This document shows positions 32,808 to 42,313 of a DNA stretch of 64,000 nucleotides, piece after piece; position 1 is the first letter of the stretch; every line of letters begins with the position of its first letter. A program made the translations under genes and the position numbers. This stretch comes from Solidesulfovibrio fructosivorans JJ] (lineage in GTDB: Bacteria > Desulfobacterota > Desulfovibrionia > Desulfovibrionales > Desulfovibrionaceae). Location: contig NZ_AECZ01000007.1 of the NCBI RefSeq assembly GCF_000179555.1, forward strand, positions 1 to 64,000. Reading direction: 5' to 3'. Below the pieces are notes generated by a model that was given only the letters and a program-made list of their open reading frames with translations, searched no databases and had not been told where the DNA came from.

Positions 32808-33665
32808 CTACAACCAGGAATCCACGAGCTTCGGGTGCTCGGCAATGAACTTCTTGGCGTTTTCGTAGGGCTTGCCGTTTTCCTTGTTGGCGGCCATGAG
32901 GGCCTGCAAGTCGGACATGGACAGCTTGTACTTGGACAGGAAGGCGTAGACCTCGGGCTTGTCTTCCTTGAGCCCCTTGCGGACGATGGCGTCGATGGTT
33001 TCGTCGCCGCCGAAGACGCCCTTGGGGTCCTTCAGATACTTGAGGTGGAAACGGCCGAACATCCAGTGCGGGGTCCAGCCGGTGATGACGATCCACTTTT
33101 TGTGCTTGACCGCGTCGGCCAGGGCGGCGGTCATGGTGGCGTCGGAGCCTTCCACCAGCTTGTAGCCTTTGAGGCCGTAGTCCTTGATGGCCGCTTCGGT
33201 CTTGCTCATGATGCCCGCGCCGGGGTCGATGCCGATGATTTTGCCGTTGAATTTGTCCTTGGCCCCTTCCAGGTCGGCGATGGAATCGATGGTCACGTAA
33301 TCCGGGACGACGAGACCGATTTTCGCGCCGCGAATGATGACGCCGAGGTTGACGATCTTGTCCTTGACCTTTTTGAGGTAATTGCCGTGGGTGACGGGCA
33401 GCCAGGCGGTGACCATGCCGTCCACATCGCCCGAGGCCACGGCCTGCCACATGGCGGCGGCGGACACGGGCAGGATCTCGACCTTCTTGTGCAGCTTTTC
33501 CTCAAGCACGGCTTTGACCAGATTGGTGGAGGCCGTGGCGCAGGCCCATTCCACATAGGCGAGTTTCACGGTGTCCTTCGAAGCGGCCGGCGCGGGCGTG
33601 CCCCACAGCACGGCGGCTACGGAAACGAGAGTGGCGGCGATGACGTACCAGGCGGTCTTTTTCAT
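32808..33665 (-). CDS. Glycine betaine/choline-type ABC transporter substrate-binding protein
   Basis: 285 residues with a Sec signal peptide (residues 1-28, cleaved after PAPAA), so a periplasmic protein. The OpuAC fold is supported by VKLAYVEWACATASTNLV, DGMVTAWLPVTHG (tryptophan of an aromatic cage) and IVITGWTPHWMFGRF. Quaternary-ammonium compatible solutes are the likely ligands. It is the last gene of a three-gene operon with permease and ATPase upstream on this strand; exact ligand is inferred. Confidence 0.9.
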   Translation of the reverse strand: MKKTAWYVIAATLVSVAAVLWGTPAPAASKDTVKLAYVEWACATASTNLVKAVLEEKLHKKVEILPVSAAAMWQAVASGDVDGMVTAWLPVTHGNYLKKVKDKIVNLGVIIRGAKIGLVVPDYVTIDSIADLEGAKDKFNGKIIGIDPGAGIMSKTEAAIKDYGLKGYKLVEGSDATMTAALADAVKHKKWIVITGWTPHWMFGRFHLKYLKDPKGVFGGDETIDAIVRKGLKEDKPEVYAFLSKYKLSMSDLQALMAANKENGKPYENAKKFIAEHPKLVDSWL

Positions 33666-33694
33666 GGGGCCTCCTTGGTTTGCGGTTTCGGGTT

Positions 33695-34531
33695 TCAGGA
33701 GTTTTTCGAACCGAGTTTCTGCGTCACCCGGTCGAGGATGACGGCGACGATGACAACGGCCAGGCCGGCTTCGAAGCCAAGTCCCGGCTCCAGGCGCTGG
33801 ATGGCCTTCCAGACCTCGCCGCCGAGGCCCCGGGCGCCGATCATGGCCGCGATGACCACCATGGAAAGCGACAGCATGATGGTCTGGTTGATGCCGGCCA
33901 TGATGGTGGGCAGGGCCAGAGGCAGCTCGACCTTGCGCAGGCGCTGCATGCGCGTCGCCCCGAAGGCGTCGGCGGCTTCGGTCAAGGACTCCGGCACCTG
34001 CCGGATGCCGAGGCAGGTGAGCCGTATGGCCGGGGGCATGGCGAAGATGACTGTGGAAAAGATGGCCGAAACCGGTCCCAGGCCGAAAAAGGGAATGGCC
34101 GGGATCAGGTAGACGAAGGCCGGCATGGTCTGCATGAAATCGAGCAGCGGCATGATGATGCGGCCCCACCCCGGGCGCATGGCGGCCAGGATGCCGAGCG
34201 GCACGCCGATGGACGTGGCGATGACCGTGGAGAAAAGGACCAGGATGATGGTGGAGATGGTGGGCTCCCAAAGCCCGAGGTCCCAGACCAGGGTCAGGCC
34301 GAACAGCGCCAGCAGGCCGATGCGCCGCGAACCGAGACGCCAGGCGAGGATGGCTATGACGATAATCAGCGCCCAGGGCGGTACGGCCATGAGCGCCGTG
34401 CCCATGGCGTCGATGGCGGTCTCGAGGATCAGGGAAATGGATTTGGTCAGCGGCGCCAGATGGTCGGACAGAAAGTCGATGCTGAACTCGATGCCCTGGC
34501 CGAGAGGAATGCGCGGAAGTTCATACGCCAT
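33695..34531 (-). CDS. Glycine betaine/proline-type ABC transporter permease
   Basis: 278 residues, about six membrane helices. The binding-protein-dependent transport signature EAADAFGATRMQRLRKVELP lies near residue 185, with the earlier PLLDFMQTMPAFVYLIP helix typical of ProW/OpuAB. It forms the membrane channel with the ATPase encoded just upstream, which it overlaps by 11 bases, and works with the binding protein 30 bases downstream. Confidence 0.92.
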   Translation of the reverse strand: MAYELPRIPLGQGIEFSIDFLSDHLAPLTKSISLILETAIDAMGTALMAVPPWALIIVIAILAWRLGSRRIGLLALFGLTLVWDLGLWEPTISTIILVLFSTVIATSIGVPLGILAAMRPGWGRIIMPLLDFMQTMPAFVYLIPAIPFFGLGPVSAIFSTVIFAMPPAIRLTCLGIRQVPESLTEAADAFGATRMQRLRKVELPLALPTIMAGINQTIMLSLSMVVIAAMIGARGLGGEVWKAIQRLEPGLGFEAGLAVVIVAVILDRVTQKLGSKNS

Positions 34532-35723
34532 TTTCGCCCCTCCCCTTGTCGGCCAGGCCGGCCAGAAGCGATCCCTGGACGATGATGCCGAGCAGTTTGT
34601 TGTTGTCGTCGACCACGGCCACGGGGTCGCGGTCCGCGGCCAGAAGCGGCATGACGTCCTGGACCGATGCGTCGGGAGAGACGCGTTTGTCGACCCGGCG
34701 CACGACGCCGTCGAGGCTGCGTTCGCCGCGCCGGGCGGCGTCCGAGGCGTCCACGGCCGTGACCATGCCCTCCAGGCGTTTGTCGCGGCCGATGACGAAA
34801 AGGCTGGAAATGCCGGCCTCGGCCATCTTGTGCAGGGCGAGCCTCGGGCCGTCGTGGCGGGCCAGGGCGGTCACGGCCGGGGACAGCATGACCGAGCGGG
34901 CGGAGAGCACCTTGGAGAAATCCACGTCTTCCACGAAACGTTCGACGTAGCGACTGGCCGGGTTGGTCAGGATGTCCTCGGCCGTGCCGGTCTGCACCAC
35001 GGCCCCGTCTTTCATGAGCACGATGTGGTCGCCGAGCTTGACGGCCTCGTCGAGGTCGTGGGTAATAAAAAGAATGGTTTTCTTGACGGTGTCCTGCAGC
35101 GAAAGCAACTCGTCCTGCATGTCGCGGCGAATCAGCGGGTCCAGGGCGGAAAAGGCCTCGTCCATGAGCAGGATGTCCGGGTTCAACGCCAGGGCCCGGG
35201 CCAGGCCCACGCGCTGCTGCATGCCGCCGGAAAGTTCGGCGGGCTTGCGGTCTTCCCATCCGGCCAGGCCCACCTGCTTGAGCGCCTCCATGGCCCGATC
35301 ATGGCGCGTCGCCTGCGCAACACCCTTGATCTCCAGGCCGAATTCCACGTTGGCGGCCACGGTGCGATGGGGGAGAAGGGCGAAATTTTGGAAGACCATG
35401 CCGAACTTGGTGCGTCGAAATTCCGTGAGTTCGCTTTCCGAGAGGGCGCCCACGTCCTGGCCGTCGATGACGACCTTGCCGCTGGTGGGCTCGATGAGGC
35501 GGTTGATCATGCGTACGAGAGTGGATTTGCCGCTTCCGGAGAGACCCATGATGACCATGATCTCGCCCTCGTCCACGCTGAACGAGACGTCGGCCACGCC
35601 CACGGCCTGCCCCGTGGCGGCCAGGATGTCCTTCTTGGACCGGCCCTGGCGTAGCAGGGAGAGGGCTTTTTCCGGTTTGTCACCGAAAATCTTTACTAAA
35701 TTTTCTATGATTATTTTTTCCAT
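34521..35723 (-). CDS. Glycine betaine/proline-type ABC transporter ATP-binding protein with CBS domains
   Basis: 400 residues. ABC domain: Walker A GLSGSGKST near residue 59, Q-loop FQNFALLPH, signature LSGGMQQR near 167, Walker B ILLMDEAFSALDP, and H-loop THDLDEA. The C-terminal 120 residues form a CBS pair, which in OpuA senses ionic strength and gates transport, so osmotic activation is likely. First gene of the operon; promoter in the AT-rich region beyond 35723. Confidence 0.94.
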   Translation of the reverse strand: MEKIIIENLVKIFGDKPEKALSLLRQGRSKKDILAATGQAVGVADVSFSVDEGEIMVIMGLSGSGKSTLVRMINRLIEPTSGKVVIDGQDVGALSESELTEFRRTKFGMVFQNFALLPHRTVAANVEFGLEIKGVAQATRHDRAMEALKQVGLAGWEDRKPAELSGGMQQRVGLARALALNPDILLMDEAFSALDPLIRRDMQDELLSLQDTVKKTILFITHDLDEAVKLGDHIVLMKDGAVVQTGTAEDILTNPASRYVERFVEDVDFSKVLSARSVMLSPAVTALARHDGPRLALHKMAEAGISSLFVIGRDKRLEGMVTAVDASDAARRGERSLDGVVRRVDKRVSPDASVQDVMPLLAADRDPVAVVDDNNKLLGIIVQGSLLAGLADKGRGENGV

Positions 35724-36109
35724 GCGTATCCTGGGTACAGGTGAAAGAAGATGAAAACATATACTGATCGTGATGAGGTTATCATCTCAAGAAATAAGGT
35801 CAAGGCGACGAATTTCTATGGAGTATCGGAAGTAATGATGTGTATTTTTTAAGTGAAAGACAGGGAAGGCGTGTGCTGTTGATTTTGTATTTTTCAAAAA
35901 AAGTGGTAGAAATGGCAATGCATAACGCAAAAATTTTTTATTGCAGTGTCACATTTCTATTGCTTGGACTGATTGTGCTGATGCAGTACGGCCGGGCTCT
36001 GTGTTGGCCGCCGCTCTCCCTTTTTTTCGTATCTGCCGCCGTTTCCGGCCCGCCAAGCCCCGGTTGGGCCGTCACGACCGGGGTCTGGGCCCGGAGGCCT
36101 CGTTGCCGC
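35724..36109. other. Divergent AT-rich regulatory region
   Basis: About 386 bases between the divergent ABC operon and a lipoprotein gene. The first 230 bases are AT-rich, with several A/T runs suited to promoters. An operator-like inverted repeat, GATGA-GGTTA-TCATC, lies at 35772-35786. The rest is GC-rich; it is open in the frame of the lipoprotein but shows no ribosome binding site or protein pattern. Confidence 0.4.
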
Positions 36110-36631
36110 ATGTCGGGATGTCCGCTCCTTCTGGCCGGACTGCTGCTCCTGGCCGCCTGTTCTTCGGCTCCCGAGCCGCCCTCGGGTGTCGCCGGTTTGC
36201 GCTTCGGCGATCCGCCGCCGCAAAACGCAACGCCCGAGCGGGTGCCGCTGCCCTCCGCCGTGGCCGGGGATTTGCGCTTTTACACCCTGCCGACGGACGA
36301 AGCCGCCTTGGACGGCGTGCGCCTGCCGCGGCCCGTGCTGGCTTTTTACCGGGGCCGTTTTTTTTCGGCCGCCGCCACACTGGGATCGTCCGGCGACGCG
36401 GTCGCGCTTCGCCAACGCCTGACCAAGGCCTACGGCGCGCCCTATTGCCGCGACGCGGCCAAGCTGGCAATTTGCCTGTGGCGCGTGGGCGCGGTGGATG
36501 CCGTTTTGGAAGTTCCGGAGGCGTCGCCGGCCCGGTTCATGCTGCGCCATCGGACGATGGCGGATCAGGTCGCCGCCGCGACCGGGCGGGCAAAGGACAT
36601 GCCCGGCGGGGAAGGCCCGCCCGGAAAATAG
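36110..36631 (+). CDS. Lipoprotein of unknown function
   Basis: 173 residues. A hydrophobic signal (LLLAGLLLLAAC) with lipobox LAAC indicates lipid anchoring after cleavage before the cysteine. The mature domain has GLRFGDPP, RFYTLP and the segment LRQRLTKAYGAPYCRD, a pattern seen in small periplasmic proteins that assess a ligand or partner; no family recognised. ATG 36110 is chosen for the signal peptide; GGAGG lies 12 bases before it, rather far. The frame stays open upstream to 35840 without coding signs. rarA starts 34 bases later. Confidence 0.65.
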   Translation: MSGCPLLLAGLLLLAACSSAPEPPSGVAGLRFGDPPPQNATPERVPLPSAVAGDLRFYTLPTDEAALDGVRLPRPVLAFYRGRFFSAAATLGSSGDAVALRQRLTKAYGAPYCRDAAKLAICLWRVGAVDAVLEVPEASPARFMLRHRTMADQVAAATGRAKDMPGGEGPPGK

Positions 36632-36665
36632 ACATCCCTTACGACGTAAAAAATAAAAGGTTTTC

Positions 36666-37892
36666 ATGGACTTGCTCGGTAATGAAAAACGGCCCCTGGC
36701 CGAACGCGTTCGTCCCGGGGCCCTCGACGGTTTCGTCGGCCAGACCCACGTCATCTCCAGGCTCACGACCATGCTGGCCGCGCCGCGTTTGCCGAGCCTG
36801 CTTTTTTTCGGCCCGCCGGGCTGCGGCAAATCCACCCTGGCCCTGATCCTGGCCCGGGCCAAGGAACGGCCTTATGTGCGGGTGAGCGCTCCGGAAGCGG
36901 GGTTGGCGGCGCTGCGTGAGCTTATCAAAGGCAAGGAGATTTTGATCCTCGACGAGCTGCACCGGTTTTCCAAGGCTCAGCAGGACTTTTTTCTGCCACT
37001 TCTCGAAACCGGGGAGATCGTGCTTCTGGCCACCACCACGGAGAACCCGTCGTTTTCCGTGACGCGGCAGCTTCTTTCCCGGCTGCACGTCTTTCGGCTG
37101 CGGCCCTTGTCCCAGGCCGAACTGCTTGTCCTGGCCGAGCGGGGGGCCAAGGAGGCCGGCATGGAGCTTGCGCCGGAGAGCCTCGAGGCCGTGGCCATGC
37201 TTTCTTCCGGCGACGGGCGCACGCTCCTGAACCTCATCGAATACACGGCCGCCTTGCCCGAGGAAAAGCGCGCCCCGGAGGAGCTCAAAAAGCAGCTGCC
37301 CGAGGCGCTCGCCCGGGGCGACCGCGACGGCGATTCCCACTATGAACTGGCTTCGGCCATGATCAAGTCCATCCGGGGCAGCGATCCGGACGCGGCGCTT
37401 TATTACCTGGCCTGCCTGCTCGAATCCGGCGAGGACCCGCGCTTTTGCTGCCGCCGACTCATGATCTCCGCCTCCGAGGATATCGGCCTGGCCGACCCCA
37501 TGGCGCTGCCTCTGGCCGTTTCCGCCGCCGAGGCCGTGGAGCGCATCGGCATGCCGGAAGGGTTCATTCCCCTGGCCCAGACCGCCGTCTATCTGGCGCT
37601 TGCGCCCAAGAGCAACAGCTCCTACGCCGCCTATCTCGCCGCCAAAAAGGAAATCATGCAGTTCGGGCTCAAACCCGTGCCCCTGCACCTGCGAAACCCA
37701 TCCACGAAGCTCCAGCGGGAATGGGGGTTCGGCAAGGGCTACAAATATCCCCACGCCTACCCCGAAGCCTGGGTCGACCAGGATTATCTGCCCGAGGCGC
37801 TTATCGGCCGGCAGTTCTACCAGGCCAAGGACCAGGGCCAGGAGCCGCGTCTGGCCGCCCGGCTGGCGCGGCTGCGCAAAAGGCAGGGATAA
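36666..37892 (+). CDS. rarA: Replication-associated recombination protein A (RarA/MgsA)
   Basis: 408 residues. AAA+ core with Walker A FGPPGCGKST near residue 50 and Walker B LILDELHRF near 92, sensor 1 TTTENPSF, then the MgsA C-terminal tetramerisation domain (GSDPDAALYYLACLLESGEDP, RRLMISASEDIGLADP). It acts at stalled replication forks with SSB. The Walker B acidic pair is DE followed by L-H-R-F as in the family. Preceded by the lipoprotein gene, followed by 229 bases before nadC. Confidence 0.94.
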   Translation: MDLLGNEKRPLAERVRPGALDGFVGQTHVISRLTTMLAAPRLPSLLFFGPPGCGKSTLALILARAKERPYVRVSAPEAGLAALRELIKGKEILILDELHRFSKAQQDFFLPLLETGEIVLLATTTENPSFSVTRQLLSRLHVFRLRPLSQAELLVLAERGAKEAGMELAPESLEAVAMLSSGDGRTLLNLIEYTAALPEEKRAPEELKKQLPEALARGDRDGDSHYELASAMIKSIRGSDPDAALYYLACLLESGEDPRFCCRRLMISASEDIGLADPMALPLAVSAAEAVERIGMPEGFIPLAQTAVYLALAPKSNSSYAAYLAAKKEIMQFGLKPVPLHLRNPSTKLQREWGFGKGYKYPHAYPEAWVDQDYLPEALIGRQFYQAKDQGQEPRLAARLARLRKRQG

Positions 37893-38121
37893 GGAAGGCG
37901 GCCGCGTCTGGGTAAACGCGCCCCAGGCCGGAGGAAAAAAGGACAAATGTCGCCAACGGCCTCCCTTGCCCCAAGGCGGTAAAAAAGCTATTTTTTCCAA
38001 GGCCACGGCCTCGGCGCCGGAGCCGTTTTCGGAAAGGCCTTCGGGCGCGCCGTCGCGTCCGGGGCTTTCCCCCACCCGGCCGGGGGCAGGCAAGCCCCGG
38101 CCCCTACCCGCGGGTGCGCCC

Positions 38122-38997
38122 ATGACCGATCCCCGTTTCGAGGCTTTCTTCGCCGGCCCGGCCCGGCAGTTCCTGGTGCGCGCCATCGACCTCGCCCTGG
38201 AGGAAGACGGCGAGGACCGCACTTCCATGGCTGTTTTCACCACTGACGACCGCCTGCGCGCCACCATCGTGGCCAAGCAGGAGACGCTGGTCGCCGGCCT
38301 GCCCATCCTGCCCCTGGTGCTAAAGCGCATGGGCGAGGCGGAGCGCTGCCAGACGGACCTCAGGGTCGCCGACGGCGACAAGGTGCCGGATCGGACCGTG
38401 GTCGCGGTCATCGACGGCCCGGCCGTAACCTTGCTCAAGGCCGAGCGCGTCATGCTCAATTTTCTGTGCCACCTCTCGGGCATCGCCAACATGGTGGCCA
38501 AGGGCGTGGCTGCCCTGGCCGGCACGAAAACGCGCCTGCTCGATACCCGCAAGACCCTGCCCGGACTGCGCTATCCCGAGAAATACGCCGTGCTGGTCGG
38601 CGGCGGGGTCAACCACCGCCTGGATCTGGCCGCCATGATCATGCTCAAGGACAACCACATCGACCGGGCCGGCGGCATCGCCCAGGCCATGGCCGCCGTG
38701 CGCCGCGCCTACAGGGACGATCCGGCCGCCATGCCGCCGGTGGAAATCGAGTGCCGCAGCCTGGACGAGGTGAAGCTGGCCGTGGCCGAGCGGCCGGCGC
38801 GGCTCATGCTCGACAACATGCCCCCGGACGTCATGCGGCAAGCCTTGAAACTCGTCCCGGAGGACATCGAAACCGAGGTCAGCGGCGGGGTGGAGCTTTC
38901 CGCCCTGGGCTCCATCGGCGCCCTTGGCGCGGATTTCGTGTCCGTGGGGCGCATCACCCATTCCGCCCCGAGCGCGGATTTCAGCATGCTGCTTTAA
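38122..38997 (+). CDS. nadC: Nicotinate-nucleotide pyrophosphorylase (carboxylating)
   Basis: 291 residues, full length for quinolinate phosphoribosyltransferase, which turns quinolinate and PRPP into nicotinate mononucleotide and CO2. Signatures are LNFLCHLSGIAN near residue 113, DTRKTLPGLR near 138, KYAVLVGGGVNHR, KDNHI and VSGGVEL. First of the nadC-nadA-nadB unit; nadA follows after nine bases with AAGGAG between. The 229 bases upstream hold a short A/T-rich stretch that may be the promoter. Confidence 0.95.
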   Translation: MTDPRFEAFFAGPARQFLVRAIDLALEEDGEDRTSMAVFTTDDRLRATIVAKQETLVAGLPILPLVLKRMGEAERCQTDLRVADGDKVPDRTVVAVIDGPAVTLLKAERVMLNFLCHLSGIANMVAKGVAALAGTKTRLLDTRKTLPGLRYPEKYAVLVGGGVNHRLDLAAMIMLKDNHIDRAGGIAQAMAAVRRAYRDDPAAMPPVEIECRSLDEVKLAVAERPARLMLDNMPPDVMRQALKLVPEDIETEVSGGVELSALGSIGALGADFVSVGRITHSAPSADFSMLL

Positions 38998-39006
38998 GGA
39001 GCCCCC

Positions 39007-40038
39007 ATGAACCCTTCCCTTGCCGAGCGGATCACGGCGATCCGCCGCAGCCGGGGCGAGTCCCTGGCCATCCTGGCCCATCATTACCAGCGCGACGCGG
39101 TGGTGGCCCATGCCGATATTCTCGGCGATTCCCTCGAGCTTTCCCGCAAGGTGGCCGGGCTCACCGCCCGGGACATCGTTTTTTGCGGCGTGTTTTTCAT
39201 GGCCGAGACCGCGGCCATGCTGGCCAAAGAGGGCCAGCGCGTGCTTATCCCGGCCCCGGACGCCGCCTGCGTCATGTCCGAGATGGCCCCGGCTTCCCTC
39301 GTCGCCACGGTGCTCGATCGCATAAGCGCCGCCGGCCGCGACGTGCTGCCGCTCACCTACGTCAACTCCTCGGCCGCGGTGAAGGCTGTCGTCGGGGCGC
39401 GCGGCGGGTCGGTGTGCACCTCGGCCAATGCCGGGAAAATGCTGCGCTGGGCGCTCGACCAGGGCCGGGGCGTGCTTTTTCTGCCGGACAAGATGCTCGG
39501 ACAAAATACCTGCGACACCCTGGGCGTGGCTCCCGAGCGCCGGCATATTCTCGATATCCGGGGCGGCGGCGCGCAACTGGATTTGCGGGCGGCCCGGGAG
39601 GCCGAGGTGCTTTTGTGGCCCGGCCAGTGCGTCATTCATTCGCGGTTCAAGGCCCGGGACATCGCCGCCGCGCGCAAGGCCCATCCCGGCGTCAAGGTGG
39701 TGGTCCATCCCGAGTGCGCCCCGGAAACCGTGCGGGCCGCCGACGCCGCCGGTTCCACCTCCTTTATCATCAAATACGTGGCCGAGGCACCCAGGGGCGC
39801 GGAGATCGTCATCGGCACGGAGATCAATCTGGTGTCCCGGCTGGCCCGGCGCTACCAGGGCGAAAAAAACATTCGCCCGCTTTGCGTCTCGAGCTGTTCG
39901 AACATGGCCAAGGGGACCGAGGAAAACCTGCTGGCCCTGCTCGAAGGGCTGGACGCGGCCGCGCCGGTGACCGTTTCGGACGCCGTGCGCGTGCCGGCCA
40001 CGGCCGCCGTGGCGCGGATGCTCGAAGTTTCGGCCTGA
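39007..40038 (+). CDS. nadA: Quinolinate synthase A
   Basis: 343 residues. NadA condenses iminoaspartate with dihydroxyacetone phosphate using a [4Fe-4S] cluster held by three cysteines. Candidates here are C88 (PDAACVMSEM), C237 (HPECAPETV) and C293 or C297 (CVSSCSNM). ILAHHYQRD at the N-terminus and TYVNSSAAVKA near 119 are conserved substrate-binding segments. It lies between nadC and nadB on the same strand. Confidence 0.96.
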   Translation: MNPSLAERITAIRRSRGESLAILAHHYQRDAVVAHADILGDSLELSRKVAGLTARDIVFCGVFFMAETAAMLAKEGQRVLIPAPDAACVMSEMAPASLVATVLDRISAAGRDVLPLTYVNSSAAVKAVVGARGGSVCTSANAGKMLRWALDQGRGVLFLPDKMLGQNTCDTLGVAPERRHILDIRGGGAQLDLRAAREAEVLLWPGQCVIHSRFKARDIAAARKAHPGVKVVVHPECAPETVRAADAAGSTSFIIKYVAEAPRGAEIVIGTEINLVSRLARRYQGEKNIRPLCVSSCSNMAKGTEENLLALLEGLDAAAPVTVSDAVRVPATAAVARMLEVSA

Positions 40039-40074
40039 CGCGTCGCCACTGTCGGCCGTAGGGGAGGATGATTT

Positions 40075-41655
40075 ATGGTCTACCGCATGCACACAGGCGC
40101 CCTGGTCGTCGGATCGGGGTTGGCCGGACTCACGGCGGCGCTGACATTGGCCGACGCCGGCCTGGAAGTGATCCTGCTGACATCGGGGGAAGACCTCGAC
40201 GACGGCAACAGCGCCCTGGCCCAGGGCGGCATCGTCTTTCGCGGGGAGGAGGATTCGCCCCAGCTCCTGGAGCGCGACATACTGACCTGCGGCTGGCGGC
40301 ACAACTACCCGCGCGCCGTCAAGTACCTGGCCAAACGCGGCCCGCAGGTGGTCCAGGAACTTCTTATCGACCGCTTGCAGTTGCCCTTCGACCGCAAGGC
40401 CGAAGGCGGGGGCTACCATCTGGGCAAGGAAGGCGGGCACAGCGTGGCCCGCATCCTCCACATGGCCGACCGCACCGGCCGGGCCATCATGGAAGGGCTC
40501 ATAGCGGCGGTGAAGGCCAATCCGGCCATCAAGGTCCTGGCCCGGCGCACGGCCGTGGACCTGCTCACTTCGCACCACCACGCCACGCTTTTGGAATTCA
40601 AGTACCAGCTGCTCAACCAGTGCCTGGGGGCCTACGTCTTAAACGAAGTCTCGGGGCAGGTGGAAACCATCCTGGCCGATTACACGGTCCTGGCCACGGG
40701 CGGCTGCGGCCGGCTGTTCCTGCACACCTCCAACACCCGCTCCTCCATCGGCTCGGCCTTGGCCATGGCCTCGCGCGCCTTCGCCAAGGTCATGAACGTG
40801 GAGTACGTGCAGTTCCACCCGACCACGCTCTTTCACCGGGCCGAACGCCGGCTGCTCGTCACCGAGGCCCTGCGCGGCGAAGGGGCGCGGCTCGTCAACG
40901 ACAAGGGCGAGCCCTTCATGCCGCGCTACGACCCCAGGGCCGACCTGGCGCCGCGTGATATCGTGACCCGGGCCATCCTGGCCGAGATGCTCAAGACCGA
41001 CCACGACTGCGTCTATCTGGACGCGGCCAGCTACGTCAAAGGCCTGGAGACGCATTTTCCCACCGTCTACAAGGGCTGCCTCCAGCTCGGCATCGACATC
41101 ACCAAGCAGTCCATCCCGGTGGTCCCGGCCGCCCACTACTTCTGCGGCGGCGTACTCACCGACACGACCGGCCGCACCACCCTGGAGCGGCTCTACGCCG
41201 CCGGCGAGTGCGCTTGCACCGGTATCCACGGGGCCAACCGCCTGGCCAGCACCTCGCTGCTCGAGTGCCTGCTGTGGGGCTACAGCGTCGGCCACGACAT
41301 CGGCAAGCGGGCCGGACACAAGGCGTCGCTCGGCCGCCGGCTGGTGGACAGCATCCCGGACTGGGTCAGCCCCGGCTCCAACCGCAATGAGGACCCGGCG
41401 CTCATTGCCCAGGACTGGGCCACCATCCGCAACACCATGTGGAACTACGTGGGCATCAACCGGTCGAGTTCGCGCCTCAAGCGGGCCTTCGAAGACCTGC
41501 GCGAACTCAACAAGCACATCCACGATTTCTACCGCGAAACGCCCCTGTCCAAGGCCATCGTGGACCTCTTCCACGGCTGCCAGGCCGCCTACACCATCAC
41601 CATCGCGGCCATGCAAAACCGCCGTTCCCTGGGCTGCCACTACCGTATCGATTAG
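40075..41655 (+). CDS. nadB: L-aspartate oxidase
   Basis: 526 residues. The N-terminal FAD Rossmann motif is VVGSGLAGLTAALT, and the active-site region includes QFHPTTL, TEALRGEGARLVN and the FAD-contacting ANRLASTSLLECL. NadB oxidises aspartate to iminoaspartate for NadA; in anaerobes fumarate can serve as the electron acceptor. Last gene of the de novo NAD unit, followed by two terminator-like palindromes. Confidence 0.95.
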   Translation: MVYRMHTGALVVGSGLAGLTAALTLADAGLEVILLTSGEDLDDGNSALAQGGIVFRGEEDSPQLLERDILTCGWRHNYPRAVKYLAKRGPQVVQELLIDRLQLPFDRKAEGGGYHLGKEGGHSVARILHMADRTGRAIMEGLIAAVKANPAIKVLARRTAVDLLTSHHHATLLEFKYQLLNQCLGAYVLNEVSGQVETILADYTVLATGGCGRLFLHTSNTRSSIGSALAMASRAFAKVMNVEYVQFHPTTLFHRAERRLLVTEALRGEGARLVNDKGEPFMPRYDPRADLAPRDIVTRAILAEMLKTDHDCVYLDAASYVKGLETHFPTVYKGCLQLGIDITKQSIPVVPAAHYFCGGVLTDTTGRTTLERLYAAGECACTGIHGANRLASTSLLECLLWGYSVGHDIGKRAGHKASLGRRLVDSIPDWVSPGSNRNEDPALIAQDWATIRNTMWNYVGINRSSSRLKRAFEDLRELNKHIHDFYRETPLSKAIVDLFHGCQAAYTITIAAMQNRRSLGCHYRID

Positions 41656-41681
41656 AGGAAAGAAGATTGGGAAAAGAAAGT

Positions 41682-41723
41682 GCGAGAGGGGAAACCCTTT
41701 AAAAAAGGGTTCTCCCCTCTCGC
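41682..41723. terminator. Palindrome T2, bidirectional-terminator-like
   Basis: GCGAGAGGGGAAACCCTTT and its near-complement round AAAAAA, just after nadB and facing a convergent gene. It belongs to the same subfamily as the palindrome at 50617. The outer flanks (GAAAG-type before, CTTTCC-type after) extend the similarity. Confidence 0.6.
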
Positions 41724-41805
41724 GCTCTCTCTTTCCTAAATTTTTCAACGGGGAGGGATGTCCTCGTATCAGGGCAATTTTTTGAGAAGTTTTTGGAGAG
41801 GGGGT

Positions 41806-41843
41806 CCGGGGGAGAACCTTTTTTCAAAAAGGTTCTCCCCCGG
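41806..41843. terminator. Palindrome T3, bidirectional-terminator-like
   Basis: CCGGGGGAGAACC, a run of seven T, C, five A and then the complement. It lies 16 bases after the stop of the minus-strand Cys-rich gene and probably terminates it, while T2 serves nadB. Confidence 0.65.
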
Positions 41844-41858
41844 CTTCATTTCACGAAA

Positions 41859-42176
41859 TCACTTCCCCGGTCTCGGGCCGCCGCCCTGGCCGCCGGGACG
41901 TCCGCCGCCACCCTGCTGGGTGCAGGCGGCATAGCCAACGTTGCAGTTGTTGATGCAGTTGGCCACGCCGGCGCAGATCATGACGCAGCGCTGGTAGCTT
42001 TGCATGCAGCTGTTGTTGCCGCCGCCTCCGCCGCCGCCCATCGGGCGACCCTGCCCTTGCATGGGCGGTCCTTGCGCCAGAAGGAGGTCACCGGCAGCCG
42101 CCGGCGTGGCCGTGGCGAAGGCGAACAGGAAAAGGAACAACACGCCTGCCAGGAGTGTGGTGGTTCGAAAGCCCAT
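41859..42176 (-). CDS. Secreted Gly-rich protein with a six-cysteine motif
   Basis: 105 residues. A Sec signal peptide (about residues 1-28, ending ATATPAAAG) is followed by a Gln/Gly-rich stretch, a six-cysteine core and a Gly/Pro-rich tail. The cysteines are spaced C-x6-C-x3-C-x5-C-x3-C-x6-C, a mirror-symmetric pattern with two CX3C pairs that would suit a disulfide-clasped helical hairpin. No family recognised. AGAGGT precedes the ATG. It converges with nadB, with T2 and T3 between. Confidence 0.72.
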   Translation of the reverse strand: MGFRTTTLLAGVLFLFLFAFATATPAAAGDLLLAQGPPMQGQGRPMGGGGGGGNNSCMQSYQRCVMICAGVANCINNCNVGYAACTQQGGGGRPGGQGGGPRPGK

Positions 42177-42313
42177 GGGTGTACCTCTTGTTGGGGGTTA
42201 TATCACACCATGGGCATGAAACCACGGAGCCATTCATGCGTCAAGGCCGTGGGCGGAAGCCGCAAGAAAAGCGCTCCGGCCGGTGGCTGGTTCCGGGCGG
42301 GCGGCTTGTGAAC

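Noticed and set aside
35840-36109. Longer N-terminal part of the lipoprotein gene
   Set aside because: The upstream part of the frame lacks a ribosome binding site and would place the lipoprotein signal peptide in mid-chain.
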